Source: Oscillospiraceae bacterium (GTDB taxonomy: Bacteria > Bacillota > Clostridia > Oscillospirales > Oscillospiraceae). Taken from it: a DNA stretch of 64,000 bases. The translations under genes and the position numbers were made by a program. The notes under the pieces are model-generated. The model was given only the letters and a program-made list of their open reading frames with translations. It was not told where the DNA came from and ran no database searches. Positions 42,462 to 51,089 of this stretch are shown here, one piece after another. Within the stretch, counting starts at the first letter, position 1, and every line of letters starts with the position of its first letter. Location of the stretch: positions 19,305 to 83,304 of the forward strand of contig JAETSB010000015.1 in NCBI GenBank assembly GCA_021769865.1. Direction: 5' to 3'.

Positions 42462-43244
42462 ATGACCAGACGCGTATTGACGGAACTGCTCCTCCCGTTT
42501 TTAGGAACTTCTTTGGGAGCCAGCTGCGTGTTTTTTCTGAAAAAAAGCATGAATCCGCTGGTGCAGCGGGCTTTGACCGGCTTTGCGGCAGGCGTCATGA
42601 CAGCGGCGTCCGTCTGGAGCCTGCTGATTCCCGCTATGGAACACGCGGAGAATATGGGACAGCGGGCCTTTCTCCCTGCGGTGATTGGGATTTGGCTGGG
42701 CGTTGCGTTCCTGCTGATTCTGGACCGGACAGTTCCCCACCTGCACCAGAACAGCAGCCAGCCGGAGGGGCCCCGCACACCACTGAGGCGGACGACCATG
42801 CTGGTGCTGGCGGTCACCCTCCACAACATCCCGGAGGGGATGGCGGTGGGGGTGGTCCTGGCGGGCTGGATAGCCGGAGACAATGGCATCACCGCCGCCG
42901 GAACACTGGCCCTGTCTCTGGGGATTGCCCTTCAGAATTTCCCGGAGGGCGCGATTATTTCGATGCCCCTCCGGACAGAGGGCGTGAGAAAAGGGCGCGC
43001 TTTTTTATATGGCGCCCTTTCCGGAGGAGTGGAACCGCTGGCCGCCGCGCTGACCATTTGGGCGGCGGGCCTGGTCCTCCCGGCACTTCCTTATCTGCTC
43101 AGTTTTGCGGCGGGGGCTATGATCTATGTGGTGGTGGAGGAACTGATCCCGGAGGCGTCCGCCGGGGCGCACTCCAACGTCGGAACCCTGTTCTTTGCGG
43201 CGGGTTTTACCGTCATGCTGGCGCTGGATACGGCGCTGGGCTGA
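42462..43244 (+). CDS. ZIP-family metal transporter
   Basis: The 260-residue protein has about eight membrane helices. Signature motifs are LAVTLHNIPEGMAVGV near 109-124 and ALQNFPEGAIISMPL near 147-161, the HNxPEG and QNxPEG metal-binding helices of ZIP (ZupT-like) transporters, and EELIPEA near 225. ZIP proteins import Zn, Fe or Mn. It follows the FeoB-associated gene by 86 bp without a visible terminator, so it is probably part of the iron operon and may provide a second Fe/Mn/Zn route. The first TTLHN-type site has its full His-Asn-Pro-Glu-Gly set; the second has Gln instead of His. Confidence 0.9.
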   Translation: MTRRVLTELLLPFLGTSLGASCVFFLKKSMNPLVQRALTGFAAGVMTAASVWSLLIPAMEHAENMGQRAFLPAVIGIWLGVAFLLILDRTVPHLHQNSSQPEGPRTPLRRTTMLVLAVTLHNIPEGMAVGVVLAGWIAGDNGITAAGTLALSLGIALQNFPEGAIISMPLRTEGVRKGRAFLYGALSGGVEPLAAALTIWAAGLVLPALPYLLSFAAGAMIYVVVEELIPEASAGAHSNVGTLFFAAGFTVMLALDTALG

Positions 43245-43326
43245 GAGAAAAAATGTAAGAAAGCAGGGGGGAATTGCAACGCTGAAAATCACAGTACAAA
43301 TTTGTATGGGGGCCTGGGACGCGGCC

Positions 43327-44196
43327 TTAAGGCTTCCCCGCTTCCCTGCGATAATACAGGAACAGCAGCACCGACGCCAGGATGATCAAGAAATAAGCGA
43401 TCCAGCTCATAGAATCCGGGATCTGACCGAACAGCAGATACCCAAGCAGACCGGAAAAGAGAATCTGGGTGCTGTCATAAATGGAAATATCCTTCGGCGG
43501 CGCGTAGCGGTAGGCGTTGGTCAACGCGTACTGCGCCGCCGCGCAGGAGGAGCCCGCCAGCAGCAGACACACGAGCTGCCCGGCGGTCACCGGCGTCCAA
43601 TACAACAGATTCGGCGGCAGCACCACCAGGGTGGAAACGGCTGAGAAGACAAAGACGATGGTGGAGCCGTCAATCCCGCTGTTTCGCCGCAGGGCCCGGA
43701 GGGCCACATGGGCCCCGCCGGACATCACGCCGCCCAGGAGTCCCACGGCCGCCGAGAGGCCCAGGGCCTCCATATTGGGGAAAATCAGGAACAGGCTGCC
43801 GGTCAGGGCCAGGGCGATGCACGCCAGCTGCCCCCTGTCCACCCGCTCCCCCAGGAACAGCGCCGCGAACAGGATGGCGAAGAAGGGGCTGAGCTTGCTG
43901 AGGGAGTTGGAATTGGCCAGCATCAGGTGGTCGATGGCGTAGTAGTTGCAAAAGACCGAGACCGTACCGCAGAAAACCCGCAGGGCCAGCGGAACGCCGC
44001 AGCCCTTGGGCACCCGCAGGGGAATCCGCCGGTTCAGCAGCACCCCGCCCGCCACCACAGCGGACACGGCGTTGCGGAACAGGACCTTCTGAAAGAACGG
44101 CAGGTCCCCGGACAGCCGGACGAAGGCGCTCATCAGGGCAAAGCAGAAGGAGGACAGCACCAGCAGCAAGATGCCCTTACGTTTTTCCGAGGTCAT
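43327..44196 (-). CDS. EamA/DMT-superfamily transporter
   Basis: The 289-residue protein has ten predicted membrane helices in two EamA repeats, the size and topology of drug/metabolite transporters that export amino acids or other small molecules. Segments such as FQKVLFRNAVSAVVAG near 35 and SKLSPFFAILFAALFLGERV near 100-119 are typical of the first repeat. It follows the small VOC protein by 8 bp on the same strand. Substrate is unknown; it could be a metabolite of the adjacent acid-sugar cluster. Confidence 0.88.
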   Translation of the reverse strand: MTSEKRKGILLLVLSSFCFALMSAFVRLSGDLPFFQKVLFRNAVSAVVAGGVLLNRRIPLRVPKGCGVPLALRVFCGTVSVFCNYYAIDHLMLANSNSLSKLSPFFAILFAALFLGERVDRGQLACIALALTGSLFLIFPNMEALGLSAAVGLLGGVMSGGAHVALRALRRNSGIDGSTIVFVFSAVSTLVVLPPNLLYWTPVTAGQLVCLLLAGSSCAAAQYALTNAYRYAPPKDISIYDSTQILFSGLLGYLLFGQIPDSMSWIAYFLIILASVLLFLYYRREAGKP

Positions 44197-44204
44197 AGCG
44201 TCTC

Positions 44205-44552
44205 TTATTTCCGCAGAATATGGATGGCAAAGCCGCCGAATTCACCGTCCAGGTAGATGTTTTTCAGCTTGCCGTCCTCCGTGTAGGCGGCGGTCTCCAT
44301 GTTGAAGGAGAACCCCTTTTCCTTCAGCTCCTCCACGGCGGCGTCCAGATCTGGCGTCCTCATGGCGATGTGTCCGTTTCGCCCCAGGAAGGGTGATTTC
44401 ATGCACTCAAAATAGGCTCCGGCAAACTCCGATTTCTGCCCGTGACGGGGCGTCAGATGGAACATCCCGCTCAGAAGCAGGGCCAGGCGCTCCGCCTCCT
44501 CCGGGCTGGCGGTGTTGACGCCGATATGCTCCAACTCAAATTCACACTGCAT
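44205..44552 (-). CDS. VOC-superfamily protein like the KDPG-aldolase-associated domain
   Basis: The 115-residue protein is one vicinal-oxygen-chelate unit of two beta-alpha-beta-beta-beta modules. FELEHIGVNT at residues 4-13, ECMKSPFLGRNGHIAM near 49-64, DMETA-type FNMETAAYTEDGKLKNIYL near 83-101 and GGFAIHI near 106 closely resemble, from memory, the VOC domain that follows 2-keto-3-deoxy-6-phosphogluconate aldolase in Clostridia. Here it stands alone with GGAGAA before its ATG and no aldolase in the window. It lies after the TRAP/acid-sugar genes, separated by a strong hairpin. Metal ligands would be His of EHIG, and Glu residues in the second module. Confidence 0.82.
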   Translation of the reverse strand: MQCEFELEHIGVNTASPEEAERLALLLSGMFHLTPRHGQKSEFAGAYFECMKSPFLGRNGHIAMRTPDLDAAVEELKEKGFSFNMETAAYTEDGKLKNIYLDGEFGGFAIHILRK

Positions 44553-44575
44553 AGCGATTCTCCTTTTTAGAGAGA

Positions 44576-44609
44576 AACGTCTGTCATAGACGGGGAAATG
44601 ACAGACGTT
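44576..44609 (-). terminator. Strong hairpin between TRAP operon and VOC gene
   Basis: AACGTCTGTCAT and ATGACAGACGTT form a perfect 12-bp stem with a 10-nt loop. On the minus strand it is followed by TCTCTCT; the better T-tract (six T) is on the plus strand. Confidence 0.75.
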
Positions 44610-44626
44610 CCTTTTTTATACGGGCT

Positions 44627-46630
44627 TTAAACGGCGGCAGCCTTTTGCCGCTTGGCGAACATCAGGCACCAGGCCACCAAAACGACGCCCAGCGCCACGC
44701 CGATCAGGTCGAAGAGATTGCCGGGCATAATGAACATCAGCGCGGCCACAAAGAACAGGACGCGCTCCACCACGGAGAGGTTCTTGCCCATATAACCGGC
44801 CACGCCGGCGGCCAGGAAGAAGGTGGCGCAGGCGGTCATGGCGCAGGACACCGCGATTTCGCTCACCGTGCCGATCAGCAGGATGGAGGGGCGGTAGACA
44901 AACATGAAGGGGGCGATGAAGGCGGTGATGGCGAAGAAGAAGGCCTTCCAGCCGGTCTTCCACGCGCTGGCGTTGGCGATGCCCGCCGCCGTGAAGGAGG
45001 CCAGGCACACCGGAGGCGTGATCTGGGCCACGACGCCGAAGTAGAAGATGAACATGTTGGCCACCAAAGCCTCCACGCCCAGGCCCTGGATGGCGGAGCA
45101 GAACAGGGTGTTGGCGATCAGGTACGCGGCCACGGTGGGCAGAGCCATGCCCAGCAGCAGGCAGCCGACAGCGGCCACCAGCAGGGCCAGCAGCAGGCTG
45201 CTGTTGCCGGAGGTGCCGATCAGCTTGGCCACCTTCACGGCCACGCCGGAACGGACCACAATGCCGATCATGATGCCGCAGGCCGCTGTGGGAATCGCCA
45301 CGTTGGAAGCCTGGCGGACGCCCTCGATCAGGGTCTCCAGCAGCTGCTTGGGGGTCATCCGGGTGTCCTTGGAAAGCATGCAGATAACAATGGACAGCAC
45401 GGTGCAGTAGATCGCCGCCCGGGGCATGGACATGCCGGCGAAGATCATGATGACCAGAAGAATAATGGGGATCAGGCGGTAGGTCCGGGGCAGGATCGGC
45501 TTGCCCTCATATTTCAGGCCGCCGTCCCCGGCGTGCATCTGCTTCTTCTTGGCCAGCAGGTGAACCAGGATGAACACCGCGCCGAAATAGGCCAGGGCCG
45601 GGATGATGGCGGCGGTGGCGATCTCCATGTACTTCATGCCGATCATTTCCGCCATGATGAAGGCGCCCGCGCCCATGATGGGGGGCATGATCTGGCCGCC
45701 GGTGGAGGCCACGGACTCGACGGCTCCGGCCTCCTCGGGGGTGTAGCCCGCCTTTTTCATCAGGGGGATGGTCAAAACGCCGGTGGTGGACACGTTGGCC
45801 ACAGCGGAGCCGGAGATCATGCCCAGCAAGCCGGAGGAGATAACCGCCGCCTTGGCGGGGCCGCCGGCGGTCTTGTCGCTGAGCTTCATGCCCGCGTCAA
45901 TCAGCACGCCGCCGCCGCCGCAGTTGGAGAAGAAGGCGCCGAACACCATGAAGTAGAACAGCGTGCCCATGGAGGTGGACAGCGGGGAGCCGAAGATGCC
46001 GTTCTGACCCAGCATCAGCGTCTCGCAGAACTGGCCGAAGGTCATGCCCGCGAACCGGAAGATGCCGCCGATGTACTGGCCGAACCAGGCGTAGGCCATG
46101 AAGAAAATCAGGACAAAGAACAGCGCCAGGGACACCACGCGGCGCACGGCCTCCATCACAACGATCAGCAGCAGCACCGCCACCGTCTTGTCCAGCGTCG
46201 TCATGGGGTCCACGCTGAGCACCCGCAGGTTCAGGGCGTTGGCGTTGCTGAGGAAGTACCAGCAGATCACAAGGGTGCTGCCGATCAGGAAAGCGTCATA
46301 GATCCACCAGAGATTCCGCAGCTTGCTCTCCTTATGCTTGCATTTTTCCGCCATGGGGTTGAACAGGAACACAATGATCAGCGCAAAGCAAAGATGCAGA
46401 GGGATCTGCGCCCAGGGCTGCAGGGGTTTGTAGAGCTTAATATAGAGCTGGAAAACGGTCATAAGCAGCGCCAGGACGGCAAGGGAGCCATAGCGCCAGC
46501 GGGGCATGCTTTTCAGCATCCTGGCAATTTTGGAATCCTCATCGGGCTCACTGGCCAGAGCGGCGGCCTTGGCGTCAAGATCGCTCTTGCCCGCCGCGGC
46601 TTCGCCGCTTTTTTTCTTAAAAACGCTCAT
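44627..46630 (-). CDS. TRAP transporter fused permease (TAXI type)
   Basis: The 667-residue membrane protein fuses the small (DctQ-like) and large (DctM-like) TRAP subunits, as is normal in TRAP-TAXI systems. A soluble N-terminus of about 45 residues is followed by four helices, then the large part with about 12-13 helices. GGGGVLIDAGMKLSDKTAGGPAKAAVISSGLLGMISGSAVANVSTTG near 235-280 and GGQIMPPIMGAGAFIMAE near 300 are family landmarks. It takes up an organic acid using the Na+ gradient together with the binding protein encoded upstream. A perfect hairpin in the 87-bp gap may reduce its expression relative to the binding protein. Confidence 0.94.
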   Translation of the reverse strand: MSVFKKKSGEAAAGKSDLDAKAAALASEPDEDSKIARMLKSMPRWRYGSLAVLALLMTVFQLYIKLYKPLQPWAQIPLHLCFALIIVFLFNPMAEKCKHKESKLRNLWWIYDAFLIGSTLVICWYFLSNANALNLRVLSVDPMTTLDKTVAVLLLIVVMEAVRRVVSLALFFVLIFFMAYAWFGQYIGGIFRFAGMTFGQFCETLMLGQNGIFGSPLSTSMGTLFYFMVFGAFFSNCGGGGVLIDAGMKLSDKTAGGPAKAAVISSGLLGMISGSAVANVSTTGVLTIPLMKKAGYTPEEAGAVESVASTGGQIMPPIMGAGAFIMAEMIGMKYMEIATAAIIPALAYFGAVFILVHLLAKKKQMHAGDGGLKYEGKPILPRTYRLIPIILLVIMIFAGMSMPRAAIYCTVLSIVICMLSKDTRMTPKQLLETLIEGVRQASNVAIPTAACGIMIGIVVRSGVAVKVAKLIGTSGNSSLLLALLVAAVGCLLLGMALPTVAAYLIANTLFCSAIQGLGVEALVANMFIFYFGVVAQITPPVCLASFTAAGIANASAWKTGWKAFFFAITAFIAPFMFVYRPSILLIGTVSEIAVSCAMTACATFFLAAGVAGYMGKNLSVVERVLFFVAALMFIMPGNLFDLIGVALGVVLVAWCLMFAKRQKAAAV

Positions 46631-46648
46631 GCATATTCCTCCTGTAAG

Positions 46649-46677
46649 AAGGCGGACGCCGGACCGGCGTCCGCCTT
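46649..46677 (-). terminator. Intercistronic hairpin in TRAP operon
   Basis: AAGGCGGACGCCGG and CCGGCGTCCGCCTT are perfect complements around a single base. It lies between the binding-protein and permease genes and lacks a T-tract, which fits mRNA stabilisation or partial termination rather than full termination. Confidence 0.7.
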
Positions 46678-46717
46678 GCCTTTTGCGGCAGAGTTTCGTT
46701 TCCTCGGTTGTCAGGGA

Positions 46718-47815
46718 TTACTGGATGTAGCCCATCTCCTTGTAATACTTCTCCGCGCCGGGATGCAGGGCGTTGCCGCCGATCTTCTCGGAATCCATGC
46801 AGGTGGCCACGTCCCAGGGAGCCAGCGTGTTGTAGGTGTTGACCAGATTGTCGCGGTTCTCGCACAGGGTCTTGGTGATCTGATAGACGACGTCCTCGCT
46901 CAGGGACTCCTTGCAGAAGATGCAGTCGGGGGAACCGGGCAGGGTCAGTTCGTTCTCCTGGCCCTTGAAGGAGTTGGCGGGAACGGGCACGCGGGAGAAG
47001 CCCTTCTCCTTGACGAACCAATCAATGGTCTCGTCTCCCCACTGGAGGAAGGTCACGTCGCAGGTAGTGGCGATTTCCGCCATGGTGGAGGAGCTGGAGG
47101 AGGTGTGGTCGATGTAGAAGTCGATCTTGCCGTCCTGAAGGGCCGCCTCGTTCTCAGAGCCGGACTGGTTGGTGATGGAGCCGCCCCAGCTCTCCAGATC
47201 CTGCTGCGTCACGCCGAAGTACTCCAGCAGCAGGTACGCGCCCTCGGCGTCCATGGAGCCCACCGCGGAGCAGCCGATGCGCAGAGGCAGCTTCTGCTCG
47301 AAGATCTCCTCAATGGTGGAGACATTGTGCTTCTTCAGGAAGTCGTTGGAGATGCAGTTGATGTAGCAGACGGCGTTCAGGCCGCCCATGATGGCCAGAT
47401 AGCCGGTGGCGGGGGGCTTGCCCAAGGTGCCCTCTTCCCGGGCCCACTTGGCGGGAGCGCCGTTGACGAAGGCCAGGTCCACAGCGCCGTCGGCAAACAG
47501 GTAGGGAGCGCCCATGCCGCCGGGGCTGGTGGGCTGAACGTCCACCAGGCCGAAGCCGCCGTCGTTCTCCAGGTACTTGCTCATTTCCACAATGGTATTG
47601 TAGGTGGCGGAGCCCACGGCGTCGGAGGAGAACACCAGCGTCTCACCGGAAAAATCGGTGGAGCCGCTGTCCCCGCTGCTGCCGCTGTCGCTCTGGGCGG
47701 GGGGATTGCTGTCCGCGGGAGGAGTGGCGCTGTCCTGGCTGCCGCCGTTGCCGCCGCAGGCGGCCAGACTCAGGGCCAGGCTCAGGGTGAGGAGCAAAGC
47801 AAACACTTTTTTCAT
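46718..47815 (-). CDS. TAXI-family TRAP solute-binding lipoprotein
   Basis: The 365-residue protein has a lipoprotein signal peptide ending in the lipobox LAAC (Cys near residue 20), a Gly/Ser/Asp linker to about 55, and a TAXI-type periplasmic-binding domain: VFSSDAVGSATYNTIVEMSKYL near 62, VDLAFVNGAP near 115 and LPLRIGCSAVGSM near 177. It is held at the outer face of the cytoplasmic membrane and delivers substrate to the fused permease. Characterised TAXI proteins bind glutamate, glutamine or dicarboxylates, but the neighbouring kinase and PdxA-type gene suggest a hydroxy acid here. Confidence 0.93.
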   Translation of the reverse strand: MKKVFALLLTLSLALSLAACGGNGGSQDSATPPADSNPPAQSDSGSSGDSGSTDFSGETLVFSSDAVGSATYNTIVEMSKYLENDGGFGLVDVQPTSPGGMGAPYLFADGAVDLAFVNGAPAKWAREEGTLGKPPATGYLAIMGGLNAVCYINCISNDFLKKHNVSTIEEIFEQKLPLRIGCSAVGSMDAEGAYLLLEYFGVTQQDLESWGGSITNQSGSENEAALQDGKIDFYIDHTSSSSSTMAEIATTCDVTFLQWGDETIDWFVKEKGFSRVPVPANSFKGQENELTLPGSPDCIFCKESLSEDVVYQITKTLCENRDNLVNTYNTLAPWDVATCMDSEKIGGNALHPGAEKYYKEMGYIQ

Positions 47816-47885
47816 TTCATTTCTTCCTTTCTGACTCTTGTTGGATGCGGTATATTCTTTACCGGCTTCGCCGGATAAAGACGGA

Positions 47886-48965
47886 TTATTTCTCCGCCTT
47901 GGCGTTGGCCATGCGGATGCCGTAGTCCATGGCGTTGACCAGGCTGAGCTCGTTGGCGTGGCCGTCTCCGGCGTGGCCGAAGCCCGTGCCGTGGTCCACG
48001 CTGGCCCGGATGATGGGCAGGCCCAGGGTGACGTTCACCCCCGCCACGGCGTCCCAGTGGCCCTCGGCCTTGTTGTAGACAAAGCCCTTGACCTTCAGGG
48101 GGATGTGGCCCTGGTCGTGGTACATGACCACCACGATGTCGTACCAGCCGCCCAGCGCCTTGGAGAACACGGTGTCCGGCGGGGTGGGCTTCTTTTCGGG
48201 GATGATGATGCCCTCGGCCATAGCGGCGTCGATGGCGGGCTGGATCTCCTCGATCTCTTCGGTGCCGAACATGCCGTTTTCCCCGCAGTGGGGGTTCAGG
48301 CCCGCCACGGCGATTTTAGGCTCTTTGATGCCGATGGCCTTGCAGCCCTCGTTGGCGATGCGGATGACGTCCAGCACCCGGTCCTTCTTCACCCGGTCGC
48401 AGGCCTCCCGGAGAGAGACATGGGTGGAGACGTGGACCACCCGCAGCTCGTTGTGGGCCAGCATCATGGTGTACTTGGAGGTCTTGGTATAGTCCGCGTA
48501 GATTTCCGTGTGCCCGCTGTAGTGGTGGCCCGCCATGTTGATGGCTTCCTTGCTCAGGGCGTTGGTGACAGTAGCGTCCACCTCCCCGGCCATAGCCAGC
48601 TCAATGACCTTCTTCACGTACTGGAAGGCTGCCTCGCCGCCCAGGGCCGTGGCGCCCAGGCCGAAGGGCTTGGGGTTCTCCGGGTCGCCGGGGATATCCG
48701 ACGCCTTTACGAGCCCTAAGTCGTACACGTCGATGACGCCGTACTCATAGTTGGCCTCGCCGACGGACCGGACGCCCCGAATCTTCATGCTGATGCCGGA
48801 AACTTTCTCGGCAACTTTGGCGGCGTACTCCATGGCGGTGACGTCTCCCACCACCAGAGGACGGCAGCGGTCGTAAACCGTTTTGTCCGCCAGGGCTTTC
48901 ACGGTGATTTCCGGCCCGTTGCCGAAGGGGTCGCCCATGGTGATGCCCAGGATCGGTTTGTTCAT
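47886..48965 (-). CDS. pdxA: PdxA-family 4-phospho-hydroxyacid dehydrogenase
   Basis: The 359-residue enzyme belongs to PdxA, an NAD-dependent metal-using dehydrogenase. ITMGDPFGNGPEITVKAL opens the protein, GHYSGHTEIYADYTKT near 138 contains the metal-site His, GLNPHCGENGMFGTEE near 230 and YHDQGHIPLKVKGF near 280 are diagnostic. PdxA itself acts in vitamin B6 synthesis, but copies encoded beside a DUF1537 kinase (PdxA2) oxidise and decarboxylate 4-phospho-D-threonate or 4-phospho-D-erythronate to dihydroxyacetone phosphate. The kinase gene in the same operon favours that role. Confidence 0.92.
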   Translation of the reverse strand: MNKPILGITMGDPFGNGPEITVKALADKTVYDRCRPLVVGDVTAMEYAAKVAEKVSGISMKIRGVRSVGEANYEYGVIDVYDLGLVKASDIPGDPENPKPFGLGATALGGEAAFQYVKKVIELAMAGEVDATVTNALSKEAINMAGHHYSGHTEIYADYTKTSKYTMMLAHNELRVVHVSTHVSLREACDRVKKDRVLDVIRIANEGCKAIGIKEPKIAVAGLNPHCGENGMFGTEEIEEIQPAIDAAMAEGIIIPEKKPTPPDTVFSKALGGWYDIVVVMYHDQGHIPLKVKGFVYNKAEGHWDAVAGVNVTLGLPIIRASVDHGTGFGHAGDGHANELSLVNAMDYGIRMANAKAEK

Positions 48966-48988
48966 ATGTACTCCTCCTTGTCGTTTTG

Positions 48989-49894
48989 TCAGCCGAGATT
49001 CCTGGTCTCTTCCAGGACCTTTTTCAGCTCCTCAATCCCCTCGTCGCAGAGGTAGTTGAAGGGCCTGCGGCAGTCGCCCACGGGATAGCCCAGCAGGGCC
49101 ACGGCCTTTTTGATGATGGTGTTGGGGTTGCCGAACTTGAATACCCGCTGGAGGGCCACGATGGCGTCCTGCGCCTTCTGGGCCTTCTCCAGGTCACCGG
49201 CCACGAAGCTGTCATAGATGGAGGCGATGGTCTTGGGCCAGATGTTGGCCCGGCCGGCCACGCCGCCGGTGCCGCCGGCCTTCAGGCAGGGGAGGATGTT
49301 GCCGTCGTTCCCGGCCAGGACGGCGAAGTCCTTGCCGATATCCCGGGTGAGGGCGATGTAGGCCTTCAGATTGTCCAGGTCGCCGCTGGAGTCCTTGGCC
49401 CCCAGGATGACGTCCACGTCCTTGGCCAGCTTGGCCACGGTCTCCGGCAGCAGCTTGTTTCCGGTGCGGGCGGGAATGTTGTAGAGCACGATGGGGATGT
49501 TCACGTGCTTCGCCACCTCGCAGTAGTGGTCGTACAGCTCCTTCTGGCTGGCCAGGGCGAAGCTGGGGGTGATGATGGACAGGGCGTCGGCGCCCAGCTC
49601 CTCGGCCCGCTTGCTCATGTAGACGGTATCCCGGGTGGAGATGCAGCCGGTTCCGGCGTAGATGGGAACGCGGCCCTTCACCTGGTCCACCGTGGCCTCC
49701 AGGATTTCCTCCTTCTCCTTCAGGCTGAGGATGTACGCCTCGCCGTTGGTGCCGAAGGGGAAAATGCCGTGGACGCCGCCGGAAATCTGCCGCTCGATCT
49801 GGTTGCGGAGCTCGGAGATGTTGACGCTCTCGTCCTCGGGGTTCATGGGCGTGATAACGGGGGGAATGATACCCTTGATTTCAAGCTGCTTCAT
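48989..49894 (-). CDS. DapA-family aldolase/dehydratase
   Basis: The 301-residue class I lyase has the dihydrodipicolinate synthase fold. GIIPPVITPMNPEDESVN opens the barrel, FGTNGEAYIL near 47 carries the substrate-carboxylate loop, YNIPARTG near 136 contains the catalytic Tyr, and GAKDSSGD near 160 holds the Schiff-base Lys. Members outside lysine synthesis include N-acetylneuraminate lyase, KDG aldolase and 4-hydroxy-2-oxoglutarate aldolase. Its place between the PdxA-type gene and an alcohol dehydrogenase in a transport operon argues for a catabolic retro-aldol or dehydratase step rather than lysine synthesis. Confidence 0.9.
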   Translation of the reverse strand: MKQLEIKGIIPPVITPMNPEDESVNISELRNQIERQISGGVHGIFPFGTNGEAYILSLKEKEEILEATVDQVKGRVPIYAGTGCISTRDTVYMSKRAEELGADALSIITPSFALASQKELYDHYCEVAKHVNIPIVLYNIPARTGNKLLPETVAKLAKDVDVILGAKDSSGDLDNLKAYIALTRDIGKDFAVLAGNDGNILPCLKAGGTGGVAGRANIWPKTIASIYDSFVAGDLEKAQKAQDAIVALQRVFKFGNPNTIIKKAVALLGYPVGDCRRPFNYLCDEGIEELKKVLEETRNLG

Positions 49895-49920
49895 GTTCTA
49901 CTCTCCTTATCAAAATTCCC

Positions 49921-51075
49921 TTACAGGACTTCCTGATAGATGTTCCGGGCGTCCTCCGGGGTCACCTTCCGCATGTTGTTCACCAGCAGACGGGTGACCT
50001 CCATGCCGGACGCCACCAGGGACTCCAGGTCCTCCTTCGGCACGCCGAACTCCGTGAGGCTGGTGGGAATGTCCAGGTGCTTCACAATACCCTCCAGACG
50101 CTGGATGACGGCGGCGCTCTTCTCCGCCTCCGTTTTGGCGTCTCCCTTGAGACAGCGGTCATAGGCCTTGGCCAGCAGGGGGCGGCAGGCTGGCTCGTTG
50201 AACCGCATGACCGGGGCCAGCAGGATGGCGTTGGACACGCCGTGGGCGATGTGGTACTTGCCGCCCAGGGGATAGCTCAGAGCGTGGACGGCGGTGGTGC
50301 CGGAGGCGGTGATGGCGACGCCCGCGTAGAAGCTGGCCAGGAGCATGGTGTTCTTGGCGTCCATGGCCTCGGGGTCGTCGCAGGCCCGCTCAATGTTGTT
50401 CAGGATCATATCCAGGGCCTGGAGGGCGAAGACGTCGCTGAAGGGATTGGCCTTGTTGCTGGTGAAGCACTCGATGGCGTGGGCCAGAGCGTCCACTCCC
50501 GTGGCGGCGGCGATTTTCCGGGGGAGCTTTTTGATCATCACCGCGTCCAGAATCACGTAGTCCGCGATCATTTCCGTGTTGACGATGCCCACTTTCAGCT
50601 GCTTCTCCGGCACGGCCACGATGGCGTTGGGAGTGGCCTCGGAGCCGGTGCCCGCAGTGGTGGGGATCATCAGGGACTTCATGCACTTTCTCGCCCGGCC
50701 CGGCTCATCCAGCAGCTCTTTCACGCCGTACTCGTCGGTCATCAGGATACTGGCCAGCTTCGCGGTGTCCATGACGCTGCCGCCGCCCACGGCCATGATG
50801 AAGTCCGCGCCGCACTGCTTGCACTGGTCCACCAGCTTCTGGGCCTCCAGATAGGAGGGCTCCGCCGGAAGGTCGTCCAGAACGACGGTCTCCACGCCGG
50901 TCTCCCGGACCTTCGCCATGGGGAACTCCAGCAGGCCCGCGCCCTCAATGCCCTTGTCCGTGAAGACCACCAGGCGCTTCACGCCGTTGGCGGCAAAAAT
51001 TTCCGGAATCCGCCCCAAGGCGTCCTCTCCGCTGTAGACCGCGTGGGGCATTTTCAATTCGTATTTTGTCAGCAT
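49921..51075 (-). CDS. Iron-containing alcohol dehydrogenase
   Basis: The 384-residue type III alcohol dehydrogenase has VVFTDKGIEGAGLLE near 32, the NAD-binding AVGGGSVMDTAKL near 95, IPTTAGTGSEATPNAIV near 138 and the metal ligands in DALAHAIECFTSNKANPFSD near 195 and SYPLGGKYHIAHGVSNAILL near 262-281. The ATG at 51075 is chosen for AAGAGGAGG and the usual family start; the frame is open far upstream but that part is the shadow of the kinase gene. It begins 14 bp after the kinase stop. Likely role: oxidation of a hydroxy acid or reduction of an aldehyde made by the lyase. Confidence 0.93.
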   Translation of the reverse strand: MLTKYELKMPHAVYSGEDALGRIPEIFAANGVKRLVVFTDKGIEGAGLLEFPMAKVRETGVETVVLDDLPAEPSYLEAQKLVDQCKQCGADFIMAVGGGSVMDTAKLASILMTDEYGVKELLDEPGRARKCMKSLMIPTTAGTGSEATPNAIVAVPEKQLKVGIVNTEMIADYVILDAVMIKKLPRKIAAATGVDALAHAIECFTSNKANPFSDVFALQALDMILNNIERACDDPEAMDAKNTMLLASFYAGVAITASGTTAVHALSYPLGGKYHIAHGVSNAILLAPVMRFNEPACRPLLAKAYDRCLKGDAKTEAEKSAAVIQRLEGIVKHLDIPTSLTEFGVPKEDLESLVASGMEVTRLLVNNMRKVTPEDARNIYQEVL

Positions 51076-51089
51076 ACTGCATCCTCCTC

